A stretch of DNA of 64,000 nucleotides from Pseudaminobacter soli (ex Zhang et al. 2022). Its GTDB lineage: Bacteria > Pseudomonadota > Alphaproteobacteria > Rhizobiales > Rhizobiaceae. The DNA lies in assembly GCF_014595955.1 (NCBI RefSeq), contig NZ_JABVCF010000021.1:1-64000 (forward strand), in the 5' to 3' direction. The translations under genes and the position numbers were made by a program. The notes under the pieces are model-generated. The model worked only from the letters and a program-made list of their open reading frames with translations. It was not told where the DNA came from and ran no database searches. This document shows positions 7,669 to 16,336 of the stretch, piece by piece. Positions within the stretch are counted from its first letter, which is position 1. Each line of letters starts with the position of its first letter.

Positions 7669-8643
7669 ATGCTGACTCGTAGAAATCTACTTTCCGCCTT
7701 CGCCGCAGTGGCGCTGGCGTCCACCGCGGCATCGCCTGCATTCGCTGAATATCCGGATCGCCCGATCCAGATGGTGGTGCCGTGGGGCGCGGGCGGCGGC
7801 TCCGATGCGGTTGCACGCATCATAGCGTCGCTCATGGAGAAAGAGCTCGGCCAGCCGATCGCCGTCATCAACAAGACGGGGGGCAGTGGCGCCGTCGGCC
7901 ATCAGGCAATCGCCGGCGCAAAGCCGGACGGCTACACGATCGGCATGATCACGATGGAAGTCACGACGATGCACTGGGTGGGCTTCAGCCAGCTGAAGTC
8001 GACCGACTTCGTGCCCTTTGGCCAAGTCAACTTTGATCCGGCAGCCGTGACGGTTCGTGCGGACGCGCCGTACAAGACGGTCGGCGAGTTCATCGAGGCG
8101 GTCAAAGCGGAGCCGGGCAAGTACAAGTCCTCCGGCGGTGGCGCAGGTGCGGTGTCGCATATCGGCATTGCAGGCCTGATGAAGGCTGCCGGTCTTGCTC
8201 CCGACTCCGCCCCGTGGGTCACCATGGATTCGGCCGCTACTGCGCAGCAGGAACTGGTTGCCGGTGGTGTCGAAGTCGTGGGCTCGTCGCTCGGCGAAAC
8301 GCGTGCCCTTACCGAGGCCGGCAAGGTTCGCCCACTGGCGGTGATGGCTGACGAACGCCTTCCAGGTTTCGACGATGTCCAGACTGTCAAGGAAGCATCC
8401 GGCGTCGACTGGAGCTATGCGACGTGGCGAGGTTTTGCCGGCCCGGTCGGCATGCCCGATGAGGCCATCGCAAAGCTCAGCGCCGCCCTGGAGAAAGCTT
8501 ACAACAGCCAGGAGTTCGCGGATTTCATGAAGAACCGTGGCTTCGGCATGAAGTGGCGCAATGGCGCCGACTTCGCTGCCTTCATGGTTGAGGCCGATAT
8601 CGTCAACGGCGCGATCCTCAAGGACCTCGGTCTGGCGAAGTAG
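7669..8643 (+). CDS. TTT transporter substrate-binding protein (TctC/Bug type)
   Basis: 324 residues with a Sec signal peptide (MLTRRNLLSAFAAVAL to about residue 26, cleavage after AFA) followed by YPDRPIQMVVPWGAGGGSD, the standard opening of Bug-family periplasmic binding proteins. A GGAGGAA ribosome site precedes the ATG. Bug proteins bind carboxylates, such as citrate, malate or sulfolactate, through a water-mediated carboxylate clamp and deliver them to the TctA/TctB membrane pair encoded next. The ligand is most likely a di- or tricarboxylate or a sulfonated carboxylate. It acts in the periplasm. Confidence 0.9.
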   Translation: MLTRRNLLSAFAAVALASTAASPAFAEYPDRPIQMVVPWGAGGGSDAVARIIASLMEKELGQPIAVINKTGGSGAVGHQAIAGAKPDGYTIGMITMEVTTMHWVGFSQLKSTDFVPFGQVNFDPAAVTVRADAPYKTVGEFIEAVKAEPGKYKSSGGGAGAVSHIGIAGLMKAAGLAPDSAPWVTMDSAATAQQELVAGGVEVVGSSLGETRALTEAGKVRPLAVMADERLPGFDDVQTVKEASGVDWSYATWRGFAGPVGMPDEAIAKLSAALEKAYNSQEFADFMKNRGFGMKWRNGADFAAFMVEADIVNGAILKDLGLAK

Positions 8644-8664
8644 GCGAGGGCAGGGAGGCCGGCC

Positions 8665-9126
8665 ATGAAGGTAAACGACGTCACCAGCGGAATCATTCTG
8701 CTCCTGTTTTCGATCGTCCTCTGGACATCGGCGCAGGGCCTGCCGAACCCTGGCGACCAAACGTATGGCCCGGCCTTCTTCCCCGAGTGGATCGCCCTGG
8801 CGATGGGCATCTCGGCTGCGATCATGATCGCGGCGTCTTGGTCGCAGGTCGGATCGCAGCCGTTTGTCGCGTTCGACAATTGGGTTCGCGACCCGCGGCG
8901 ACTGCTGCAGTTCCTGCTCGTGCCAACCGCGGTTATTTTCTACGTCTACGCCGTCGATGAACTCGGCTTCCTGCTTACCGCCGCACTGGTCCTTCTTGGC
9001 TTGCTTGTCGCGCTGTCCGTACGGCTCGTGGTGGCGGTACCGACTACGATCGGAATGGTCATACTGGTCTACGGCATTTTCGACATGCTGCTGCGGGTCC
9101 CGCTGCCACGCAGCGATCTTTTCTAG
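8665..9126 (+). CDS. TTT transporter small membrane subunit (TctB)
   Basis: 153 residues with four predicted hydrophobic segments (IILLLFSIVLWTSA, WIALAMGISAAIMIAA, LLQFLLVPTAVIFYVYAV and the long C-terminal stretch). GDQTYGPAFFPEWIA is the conserved loop of the family, usually GPGxFP. It lies between the binding protein and the large subunit with short gaps, the canonical tctCBA order. It is needed for function of the large permease, though its role in transport is unclear. Confidence 0.85.
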   Translation: MKVNDVTSGIILLLFSIVLWTSAQGLPNPGDQTYGPAFFPEWIALAMGISAAIMIAASWSQVGSQPFVAFDNWVRDPRRLLQFLLVPTAVIFYVYAVDELGFLLTAALVLLGLLVALSVRLVVAVPTTIGMVILVYGIFDMLLRVPLPRSDLF

Positions 9127-9144
9127 GGCTGAAGAGCATCTGTC

Positions 9145-10662
9145 ATGTTGGACGCATACCTCCTTGCCTTCGAGATGGTCTTCAATCCCTACGTGCTGGG
9201 GGTGATGCTCCTGTCGGGCGTTTATGGCCTGGTGATCGGCTGCATTCCGGGCCTTTCCGCCACAATGGCGATTGCGCTTCTGGTGCCCCTGACGTTCTTC
9301 ATGCCTCCGATCCCCGCCATCGCGGCTATCGTGACGACCAGCGCAATGGCGATCTTTTCTGGCGATATCCCGGGCTGCCTGCTGCGCATTCCGGGCACGC
9401 CCGCTTCAGCCGCCTATGTCGATGAGGCGCATCAGATGAACGTGAAGGGCCATCCTGAGCGCGCGCTCGGGATCGGTTTGGTATTTTCGGTCATCGGAGG
9501 GCTTTTCGGAGCGCTCGTCCTGATGCTTGCGGCACCCGCGCTCGCCGACTTCGCCCTGCACTTCAGTTCGGTCGAATTCTTCTGGCTGGTGCTGCTGGGT
9601 CTCGGCGGTGCCGTGTTCATCGGTGCGCGCCGGCCTGTCAAAGCCGTTCTCATGCTGCTCGTTGGCCTCTCCATTGCATTGGTCGGCATGCAGAACCCGG
9701 CTGGGCTACCACGCTTCACATTCGGCAGCGTCGATCTCTTGAGCGGGTTCTCGCTGATCCCTGTGATGGTGGGTATGTTTGCTGTTTCGGAAGTTCTGCG
9801 CTCGATCATCCGCCCGGAAGCCGTTCGCGCGCCGAATGTCGGCGGCATAGACGGCATCTTCCGCGGTATGTGGGGGCTGGCAAAGAAGTACCCTTGGCCA
9901 CTCGCACGCGGCAGCGTGCTCGGCACGATTATAGGTGCGCTCCCCGGCGCTGGCGCCGATATCGCGGCCTGGATGTCCTACGCCATGAGCAAGCGCTTTT
10001 CCAAGGAGCCGGAGAAGTTCGGTACCGGTCACCCGGAAGGTTTGGTGGAAGCGGGCGCCTCCAACAACAGCGCGCTGGGCGGAACCTGGATTCCCGCCCT
10101 GGTCTTCGGCATTCCCGGCGACTCCATCACCGCCATCGCGATTGGCGTGCTCTATATGAAGAACCTCAATCCCGGTCCGACCATCTTCATCCACGCGCCG
10201 CAGAACGTCTATGCGATCTTCCTGATCTTCCTGCTGGCAAACCTGCTGATGATCCCGCTTGGATGGGCGATCATCAAGACAGCACGTCACGTGCTCAAGG
10301 TTCCGCGCCGGGTGCTCATGCCGATCATCTTGCTGTTCGCAATGGTCGGCGCTTACGCCATCAACAACAACCTGTTCGATGTCTTGATCATGCTGGCTTT
10401 CGGGCTCTTCGGGTTCTTCCTGGAGGAGAACGAGTTTCCCGTTGCGCCGATCATTCTGGGCATCGTTCTCGGGCCGATGCTCGAGAACAACTTCGTCGCC
10501 TCGATGATCAAGGCGGACGGAAGCTTCATCGGCTTCATCGATCGTCCAATCGCTGCGGTCCTTGCCGCCCTGACGATCGCAATCGTCCTGTGGTCAGTCG
10601 TCAGTGCATTCCGACGCAAGGGCGAAGAGGCTGCCGAGGGGCACGTCTCCGAGCAGCTCTGA
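9145..10662 (+). CDS. TTT transporter large permease subunit (TctA)
   Basis: 505 residues, standard length for TctA, with about 12 hydrophobic helices. Conserved family landmarks are GCIPGLSATMAIALLVPLTF near residue 32, the FSGDIPGCLLRIPGTPASA loop near 70, and GALPGAGADIAAWMSYAMSK in the second half-repeat. It forms the proton- or sodium-coupled channel that moves the ligand delivered by the binding protein across the inner membrane. The gene starts 19 bases after tctB. Confidence 0.9.
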   Translation: MLDAYLLAFEMVFNPYVLGVMLLSGVYGLVIGCIPGLSATMAIALLVPLTFFMPPIPAIAAIVTTSAMAIFSGDIPGCLLRIPGTPASAAYVDEAHQMNVKGHPERALGIGLVFSVIGGLFGALVLMLAAPALADFALHFSSVEFFWLVLLGLGGAVFIGARRPVKAVLMLLVGLSIALVGMQNPAGLPRFTFGSVDLLSGFSLIPVMVGMFAVSEVLRSIIRPEAVRAPNVGGIDGIFRGMWGLAKKYPWPLARGSVLGTIIGALPGAGADIAAWMSYAMSKRFSKEPEKFGTGHPEGLVEAGASNNSALGGTWIPALVFGIPGDSITAIAIGVLYMKNLNPGPTIFIHAPQNVYAIFLIFLLANLLMIPLGWAIIKTARHVLKVPRRVLMPIILLFAMVGAYAINNNLFDVLIMLAFGLFGFFLEENEFPVAPIILGIVLGPMLENNFVASMIKADGSFIGFIDRPIAAVLAALTIAIVLWSVVSAFRRKGEEAAEGHVSEQL

Positions 10663-10672
10663 GGCACATGCG

Positions 10673-11734
10673 GTGAATGCGGATCCAGTCTCGGCGCACG
10701 ACGCGCGCCCCTCCAGCCTTCAGGAGGAATTCAGCCTCCTCTGGCCGGGCCTGGCTCTCGCGGGCCTCGTGGCGATCACGGCCCGGACTGCTTCGAGCTG
10801 GATGCTTCCCACAGTCGATGTGCCCGCACTGGTGCTGGCTTTGGTCATCGGCCTGGCCATTGGCCAGATCGGTCGTGAGCCGGTCGTCGCGCCGGGTCTG
10901 GCAATCTGTGCGAAGACGCTGCTGAAGGTTGCCGTCGTGCTGCTCGGCCTTCGCGTCGCGCTGCAGGACATTGCCCAACTCGGCCTGGCCACGCTTGTCG
11001 GACTTGTCGTCATGATGGCGATGACGGTTGCGGCTGCAGTTGTCGCGGCGCGCCTGCTCTCCCAATCCAGTCTGTTTGGCACTGTGGCTGGTGTCGCCAC
11101 CGCGGTCTGCGGAGCGTCCGCCGCGCTGGCCACAGCGTCGGTCCTACCCAGTTACAAGGGCAAGGAGGCCGATGTCCTCTTTGTCATTCTGACCGTCAAC
11201 ATTCTTTCGACCATCGCCATGGTCGTCTATCCCCTGCTGGGCGCGTCCCTCGGTTTTGGCGACACGCAAATGGGCGTAATGCTCGGCGCCTCGATCCACG
11301 ACGTGGCGCAGGTCATCGGCTCCGCCTATGCTGTATCGGAACAGACCGGCAATACTGCCGTGGTGGTTAAGCTCGCACGCGTTTCCTTGCTGCTGCCTGT
11401 CCTGGTGATCGTGGGATACGTCTTTGGTCGCGGCAATGTGAGCGGCAAGGCACCGTTTCCCTGGTTCGTGCTTGGTTTCCTGGTGTTGTGCGTCGCCAAC
11501 ACGCTGCTGTCCAGCAGCGCATCACTTCTGCCGTACTATCTCCCGGCGCACGGTTTTCTCAGGCTTGCCGGGGATTGGCTGATGCTCACCGCCATTGCCG
11601 CGATCGCAATCCGCAGCCCGGTTTCCGAGCTTCTGCGTGTCCCGCTCAAGAGCAGCGCCATCGTGGTGCTGGCAACGGGGGTGTGTCTTGGCGCAGCCAC
11701 CCTTCTCGCATCGCTGCTGGCGTCGCTCGCCTGA
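10673..11734 (+). CDS. YeiH-family putative sulfate/anion exporter
   Basis: About 353 residues with ten or so membrane segments of the YeiH family (Cons_hypoth698), recognisable from LLKVAVVLLGLRVALQDIAQLG, CGASAALATASVLP and SIHDVAQVIGSAYAVS. The GTG at 10673 follows the tctA stop by 8 bases; longer starts overlap tctA. Family members encoded beside sulfonate-degradation genes (SuyZ type) are proposed to export sulfate or sulfite released by desulfonation. Its presence as the last gene of this operon is the main hint that the imported substrate contains sulfur. Export of another anion cannot be excluded. Confidence 0.82.
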   Translation: MNADPVSAHDARPSSLQEEFSLLWPGLALAGLVAITARTASSWMLPTVDVPALVLALVIGLAIGQIGREPVVAPGLAICAKTLLKVAVVLLGLRVALQDIAQLGLATLVGLVVMMAMTVAAAVVAARLLSQSSLFGTVAGVATAVCGASAALATASVLPSYKGKEADVLFVILTVNILSTIAMVVYPLLGASLGFGDTQMGVMLGASIHDVAQVIGSAYAVSEQTGNTAVVVKLARVSLLLPVLVIVGYVFGRGNVSGKAPFPWFVLGFLVLCVANTLLSSSASLLPYYLPAHGFLRLAGDWLMLTAIAAIAIRSPVSELLRVPLKSSAIVVLATGVCLGAATLLASLLASLA

Positions 11735-12223
11735 GCCGCCACCGGGTTGCGAGCAGTCCCCTTCCATTGGACGTCACCGCTCATGTAAATCGGGCTATCG
11801 ATGTCCGGCCGCACCGCTTGATGTTTTTCATAGAGGAGCTGAAGCGGCTGCGGCTGATCTGCCTGCCGAGTAGATGCCGGACCGGCGCCAGCATCTGCGA
11901 CAGCACGGCATCCCACCTTGCTCTGGCACGGGCAGGCGCGGCTCGGACAGACCCGCCATCCAATACACGTTCCAGTGTGCCGCGTAGTGAACGTTTGGGC
12001 TCCTTACGTCGCAGGCTAATGCAAGGCCCTCAACACTTACGAGATGAGGAATACGAACCGGGGGCCAGGAATGAGAGTCTGCTTTGTGGATGCGCTCCTG
12101 TTTGCGCTGAAAGCGACTTTGATCGGAAACCGGAACGGCAGCTTTGGCCTTTGGCTTCCCCAGAGCGGACAGTCTGAAATCGGCCCAAAGCTGCCATTCC
12201 CACATCCCCTTGCGGGATACGGG
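11735..12223. other. Intergenic stretch with no supportable gene
   Basis: Nearly 490 bases between the exporter and the first metallophosphoesterase. Short open frames occur on both strands, but none has a start signal, a domain motif or coherent codon use. No clear terminator was found after the exporter. The stretch marks the change from the catabolic operon to the accessory region. Confidence 0.4.
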
Positions 12224-12832
12224 TCACAATTTCGAATTCGGCGGCTCATGCGCGGTTTTGGCACGGGGGCTGTACATTGGGAAACGTTGCTCCTTCATTT
12301 GCCGCGTTAGCTGCCTGAAACTCCGAGGTGCAAAACCTGTATCCGGACAGTCGACCCCGACGTCCCGGGAGCGGTAGTAATGCGGCATCTCGCCATGGGC
12401 ATGACCGTAGAAATGCCAGGCGCCTTTTAGAATCCCGGGCCAGGTGCGGCACGGATAATGGCTGAGGAAGACGCGCTGTCCGTCGTCGGTGATTTCAAGT
12501 TGCTGCGTCGGCGGCTGGTCCCACTCAAGCGAGGCGATAACCGGGTGGATTCGGTTTTGCCTCTGGTAGTCATGGTTGCCCAGGATCAAGATCTTCCGGC
12601 CCATGAGCCGCGCGAAGATGCTGCGCACGCGATCGCCGTCGTGAAGGCCCATGGAAAAATCCCCAAGGTGATAGACGACGTCACCCGGCATCACGACTGA
12701 GTTCCAGGCGCGGATCAGGAATTCATCCATGTCGCGGACATCGGCAAAGGGCCTGTTGCAGGCGGTCGGCGACAGCATGAGCGCATGCGAAAAATGCGTA
12801 TCCGCGGTGTAGTAGTTCGTCGGGACGGCCAA
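12224..12832 (-). CDS. Calcineurin-like metallophosphoesterase (first)
   Basis: 202 residues with the complete two-metal phosphoesterase signature: D-x-H in YTADTHFSH near residue 11, GD in VVYHLGDFSMG near 56, GNHD in ILILGNHDYQ near 85, a His in LSHYPC near 125, and GHAHG near 145. Such compact members hydrolyse phosphomono- or diesters; substrates are diverse and unknown here. The C-terminal tail after about residue 160 is Arg/Lys-rich and unconserved in look. It is the first of three phosphoesterase genes within 4 kb on this strand and lies in an accessory region. Confidence 0.82.
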   Translation of the reverse strand: MAVPTNYYTADTHFSHALMLSPTACNRPFADVRDMDEFLIRAWNSVVMPGDVVYHLGDFSMGLHDGDRVRSIFARLMGRKILILGNHDYQRQNRIHPVIASLEWDQPPTQQLEITDDGQRVFLSHYPCRTWPGILKGAWHFYGHAHGEMPHYYRSRDVGVDCPDTGFAPRSFRQLTRQMKEQRFPMYSPRAKTAHEPPNSKL

Positions 12833-13042
12833 GGAAGTTCCCCTCGTAAGGTGGTGAAATCGCGTGCCTTGCGGCGCGCCGATGAACGGACATCATTGTT
12901 CGTTCGGATGGTGTCCTTGGAGCGCGTTCCCGGCAGGAAAACCGCCGCCCAGTGGAGGCGCGGGGATGTCAGCATCGAGTCAGGCGATCACCTTCATCCG
13001 CTTGCTGATGCACGCGGGGCCGCGCCGCCAGCGGCGACGCAG

Positions 13043-13801
13043 CTACACCCGCACCGTCAGCAACGGATCGAATTTGATGTTCTCAACGTCGTAGCCGCGT
13101 GGATTGCAGACGATGCGCGTGTCGCCGACCCTGTAGTCGCAGCTGTCATGGGTGTGGCCATGGACCCAGAGCGCGGGACGGCCGGCCTCGATCACGTCGG
13201 ACAGGTCCGATGCATAGGCGGCGTTGAGAAAGTCACCCTGGAACCTCGATGAAATAGACCCGGCGTGTGGCAGGTGGTGCGTGACCACGACGGTCTTGAT
13301 CGGGTCGGCCTTGAGGGCAGAGTCGATAAACAGGCGTGACTGCTGATGCATCCGGTACGCCGCCTCAGGCACAAAGCGCTGCCAGGGAGTCCGCTGCCTG
13401 GCGATCTGGCGGTGGTCATTCATGCGTTCGCGCGCGTGGAACATCGCCACCTCGGGATGTCCCTCGATCCGGTAGTCAGTCCAGAGCGTCGCACCGATAA
13501 AGCGGACCCCGCCGATGACGACGATGTCGTTCTCGAGGAAATGGACATTGGGGAATCCCGCAGCCGCTGATCGCCCGTCTTCAAGGGATTCCTTGATCGA
13601 GCCTTTGTAGAACTCATGGTTTCCCGCGACGTAGACGCAGGGCATGGCGTGGGCGATGTGCTTGGCCAGCCAATGCACGCCATTGGCTGGAGCGCGGCAC
13701 AGGTCTCCGGCGATGACGCAGACATCGGCGTCGGGGATCGCCAGCGGCTGCTGCAGGTCGGCGTACTCCAGATGCAGGTCGGAGAGCAGCCAGATCTTCA
13801 T
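13043..13801 (-). CDS. Calcineurin-like metallophosphoesterase (second)
   Basis: 252 residues with the full metal-ligand set: LLSDLHLEY near residue 8, VIAGDLCR near 30, VAGNHEFY near 60, VVTHHLPH near 172 and HGHTHDSCDY near 213, ending with NPRGY, a conserved closing motif of this phosphoesterase subfamily. Distinct in length and sequence from the copy at 12224. Expected to be a soluble cytoplasmic metal-dependent phosphatase or nuclease; the substrate is unknown. The ATG opens directly on MKIWLLSDLH, so the start is secure. Confidence 0.83.
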   Translation of the reverse strand: MKIWLLSDLHLEYADLQQPLAIPDADVCVIAGDLCRAPANGVHWLAKHIAHAMPCVYVAGNHEFYKGSIKESLEDGRSAAAGFPNVHFLENDIVVIGGVRFIGATLWTDYRIEGHPEVAMFHARERMNDHRQIARQRTPWQRFVPEAAYRMHQQSRLFIDSALKADPIKTVVVTHHLPHAGSISSRFQGDFLNAAYASDLSDVIEAGRPALWVHGHTHDSCDYRVGDTRIVCNPRGYDVENIKFDPLLTVRV

Positions 13802-13817
13802 GTCGTCAGCTTCGCAG

Positions 13818-14123
13818 TCATTCGCTGTCCGCCCCCTTGAATTTCCTCCTCACAAGCGGTTCCAGAGGGAAGCCCGGCCCGACCATGATCTTCTTGCCGG
13901 AGACTGGCCGGAATCCTTCAGCATCGAGCGCCTCTCCAAAGGACTGGGTCCTTGCGACGGCCTGAACCATGTCGACGAGAGCGGAGAGCGACACGAGGAC
14001 CGTCATGCCCTCGGTCTTGTGGCCGATCAGATGCGGGGTGCCGTTCCGTGCCTGGGCGAGGATGGCGCTGAAACCGTTCCGAGCCGCCCGAACCGCATGC
14101 CGCCTCGCGCCGACGGCGACCAA
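13818..14123 (-). CDS. Phd/YefM-like antitoxin-domain protein
   Basis: 101 residues in the longest frame, opening at a TTG; no ATG lies upstream before a stop at 14175-14177, so the true N-terminus is uncertain. The core AARNGFSAILAQARNG followed by HLIGHKTEGMTVLVSLSALVDMV resembles the Phd/YefM fold, in which an N-terminal helix-sheet unit binds DNA and the C-terminus neutralises a toxin. The C-terminal tail (SGKKIMVGPGFPLEPLVRRKF) would be the toxin-binding part. No adjacent RelE/ParE, Doc or PIN toxin is visible, so it may be an orphan or have another role. It lies 17 bases upstream of the second phosphoesterase on the same strand. Confidence 0.5.
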   Translation of the reverse strand: MVAVGARRHAVRAARNGFSAILAQARNGTPHLIGHKTEGMTVLVSLSALVDMVQAVARTQSFGEALDAEGFRPVSGKKIMVGPGFPLEPLVRRKFKGADSE

Positions 14124-14475
14124 TGCCCAGCCAACGTCGTCGCGGCCTCCTGCCTGCTCTTGCTGCCGACAGCCTTAAGGGCTCTTACGAGCTTGTGGTC
14201 CATTCAAGACCCCCTTTTGAGGCAGCCACGCGCCCGTCGAGTCCCAACGGGCACGAACGATGGTCACAGGCACCCTCGCCGAATGCTGCGGCGCGCCGAG
14301 GCTCGGCCAAGGATTCCCGCAATTGTTGACAAGGTCCGATCCCGCTTCGAATCCTGCAGCACACGCACGTCCATTGCCGCTCCCGGGGCCGTTCGCGGTG
14401 TCCACGAGGGTTTCGAGAGACCTCGACTTTCCGGATCGAGCCTCCGGTCCAGGCGGCGGCCAGAGCTGGCTCGGC
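14124..14475. other. Intergenic stretch with no supportable gene
   Basis: About 350 bases upstream of the antitoxin-like gene. Only overlapping low-quality frames are present. It should hold the promoter of the antitoxin-like gene, but no clear -35/-10 pair stands out. Confidence 0.35.
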
Positions 14476-15231
14476 TCACCCGATGTCCAGCGGCGCGCCG
14501 TGCCGCCGAGCGCGCCGTCGCTCGGTCCGGATGGAGGTGAACACGACCACGGATCCATCCATATCGGCAGCGTCTGGTTCCTCGCCTTCCGGGCCGACCG
14601 CCAGGTCATCGACGACAGCAGGCTTCGGCTCCGGTTCCTTCGGCCTCACCGCGCGCTGGATTGTCGCCTCAAACTGGCGTTCGTAGCCGTGCCGCATGTG
14701 GGACAGCGAGCGGCGCGACGCATAGAGACCGTCGACCTTGGCCGCATGGGCGAGCGTGCGCGCCATCACCGCCCAGGCGAGCGCGCGCACGACCATGCGC
14801 AGCTCATCGCTGCCGTTGATGCCCCGCAGCGCCTGCGTCGCCGCTTCGCCGGCGATCGATGCCGCAGCGCCAGGATCGCCGAAGGAGGCGAGATAGTACC
14901 GGCACCGCAGCCGGCACGCCTCGACCGGCACGCCCTTCACGTCATCGACGTCATCGAGGGACTTCTCCAGGCACTGCACGCCGTCCTCGCTCTGCTCGAC
15001 GGTCAGTTCGTCTAGGGCGGCGGCGAGAGAAGCCAGCGCGGGATTGCCGCGTTTCCTGATCCGCCGCGACAGGCGTTCGGCATATTCCCGGATGTCCTCG
15101 CCGAGGTCGTCCCGGAAGAAGCTCATGCCGTGCAGCAACTCGTCCTCGCTCGGGAGGTGCAATCCTTGCGTCGCCGCAGAAAGCCGGCGGCTGAAATGAC
15201 GGGCTTGTGAATCCGTGGCGCTCATGGTCAT
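14476..15231 (-). CDS. Hypothetical helical protein
   Basis: 251 residues, not recognised. It is predicted mostly helical in the first 190 residues (SRRLSAATQGLHL, EYAERLSRRIRKRG, ALASLAAALDEL), with no catalytic motif, signal peptide or membrane span visible, and ends in an acidic then basic low-complexity tail (EPEPKPAVVDD, ERRRARRHG). Its start lies three bases after the stop of the DUF6634-like gene on the same strand, indicating an operon. The GC-rich codon use matches the chromosome. Function unknown. Confidence 0.55.
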   Translation of the reverse strand: MTMSATDSQARHFSRRLSAATQGLHLPSEDELLHGMSFFRDDLGEDIREYAERLSRRIRKRGNPALASLAAALDELTVEQSEDGVQCLEKSLDDVDDVKGVPVEACRLRCRYYLASFGDPGAAASIAGEAATQALRGINGSDELRMVVRALAWAVMARTLAHAAKVDGLYASRRSLSHMRHGYERQFEATIQRAVRPKEPEPKPAVVDDLAVGPEGEEPDAADMDGSVVVFTSIRTERRRARRHGAPLDIG

Positions 15232-15234
15232 GCC

Positions 15235-15654
15235 TCAAGCATTCAGGCCAGGGTTTTCGGCCGGGCGACCCAGCCGATACCAGCGCGACAGCGTTCGCGC
15301 CCAGGCGTGGTCCTCGGAGAGAAGCCACAGGTCCGACGTGCCGATCAGCCGGTTCTCGCCGACAAGCTCCGGATGGCCGGTCGACAGGCCGGCCAGGCAC
15401 GGCACCACCCTCCGCGCAAGGACCCATCGATCGAGAATGGGAGCATCGCCACCGGCCATGACCTCCGGCGACACACCACGATGTATCCTCTCCATGTCGT
15501 CGACCAGCGCAGCGAGGCGCTCTTTCTCGCACGCAAAGTCGGCACTGGGTTCATCCCGGTGGTTGAATAGCAGCATCAGCAAGTCTCCATCTGTCCGCCC
15601 AAGGATCCGTGCATCGGATCCCTTGTGATTCCCAGGAATCATCGGGAGAGACAT
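15235..15654 (-). CDS. DUF6634-like hypothetical protein
   Basis: About 139 residues from the ATG at 15654 (a GTG at 15699 is also possible; neither has a clear ribosome site). The segment ERLAALVDDMERI, then LDRWVLARRVVPCLAG, GHP and WARTLSRWYRLGRPA matches my memory of the DUF6634 family, small proteins found mainly in Hyphomicrobiales. No enzymatic motif is visible. It is the first gene of a pair with the helical protein downstream and is divergent from the XRE regulator at 15780, which could control it. Confidence 0.55.
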   Translation of the reverse strand: MSLPMIPGNHKGSDARILGRTDGDLLMLLFNHRDEPSADFACEKERLAALVDDMERIHRGVSPEVMAGGDAPILDRWVLARRVVPCLAGLSTGHPELVGENRLIGTSDLWLLSEDHAWARTLSRWYRLGRPAENPGLNA

Positions 15655-15779
15655 ACGGCGCCCAACGATCGGCGTCCACCGGGCCGTTATCGGCGTCACC
15701 GACGCCGCGCATGCAGACGCCTCTGGATTACCGCTGGCGCGATCTGGAGTGCCGGAGAGGCGACGGCTAGGAATGGGGC

Positions 15780-16043
15780 ATGGATGTCCCCAGCGAACTC
15801 TTGCGGGCTGCGCGTGTCGCCCTCAACATCGGCCAGCGCGAACTGGCCAAGCTCTCCGGCGTGGGGCAGCGCACCATCCTGCGCATCGAACGCAACGACG
15901 AGACGGTCACGCTGGAAACGCGCCGACGCTTGCAGGATGCCTTCGAGAAGGCCGGCGTGACGTTCGTCCCCGATGACGGCGTGTCGGGGCCTGGAATGCG
16001 GCTGCGCAGGGACCTCATTCAGCAGGGCAATCTGAGGTTCTGA
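15780..16043 (+). CDS. XRE-family helix-turn-helix regulator
   Basis: 87 residues. The helix-turn-helix spans about residues 6-60: LLRAARVALNIGQRELAKLSGVGQRTILRIERND, the usual Cro/C1 pattern of an activation helix, a turn at SGVG and a recognition helix, then TRRRLQDAFEKAGVTFVPDDG, a tail common in stand-alone rhizobial XRE regulators. It is divergent from the DUF6634-like gene, with a 125-base shared upstream region, and convergent with the broken phosphoesterase, whose end overlaps it by 29 bases. It probably controls its own or the divergent promoter. Confidence 0.8.
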   Translation: MDVPSELLRAARVALNIGQRELAKLSGVGQRTILRIERNDETVTLETRRRLQDAFEKAGVTFVPDDGVSGPGMRLRRDLIQQGNLRF

Positions 16044-16266
16044 GCGGAATTATGTCGCAGAAGTAGGCATCGTGGTTGCCACGCATTAGCAGGGACCGCG
16101 GCCATCGTTCTAAGGTGTCGCAGACCATATCCATCGACTGCCGGCGCGACGGTCCCCTGTCGACGATGTCCCCGAGGAAAAGCACGCGGGCGATGGCATC
16201 AAGGAGAGTCCCAAGCAGGTCGGCACGGCCGTGGACGTCACCGATGGCGTAGGTGGTGTAGGGCAT
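16015..16266 (-). pseudogene. Truncated metallophosphoesterase (third, broken copy)
   Basis: 83 residues beginning MPYTTYAIGDVHGRADLL with GDIVDRGP and GNHD following, the first half of a PPP-type serine/threonine phosphatase-like protein. The family normally continues for over 100 residues with further His ligands; here the frame ends shortly after MRGNHDAYFCD. The spacing between GDVHG and GDIVDRGP is also shorter than usual, suggesting an internal deletion (DAIARVLFLGDIV). The distal part is replaced by sequence convergent with the XRE regulator. Probably inactive. Confidence 0.65.
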
Positions 16267-16336
16267 CGGATTTGACGTAGCGGCGCCAGGTTGTCGTTTG
16301 ATTAAGCTGGGAAGCCGTGCCCGCCGTCTGCGTCGC

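Noticed and set aside
12880-12910. LexA-type SOS box (GAAC/GTTC strings near 12.9 kb)
   Set aside because: The GAAC and GTTC strings are not in the direct-repeat spacing required for alphaproteobacterial LexA boxes.
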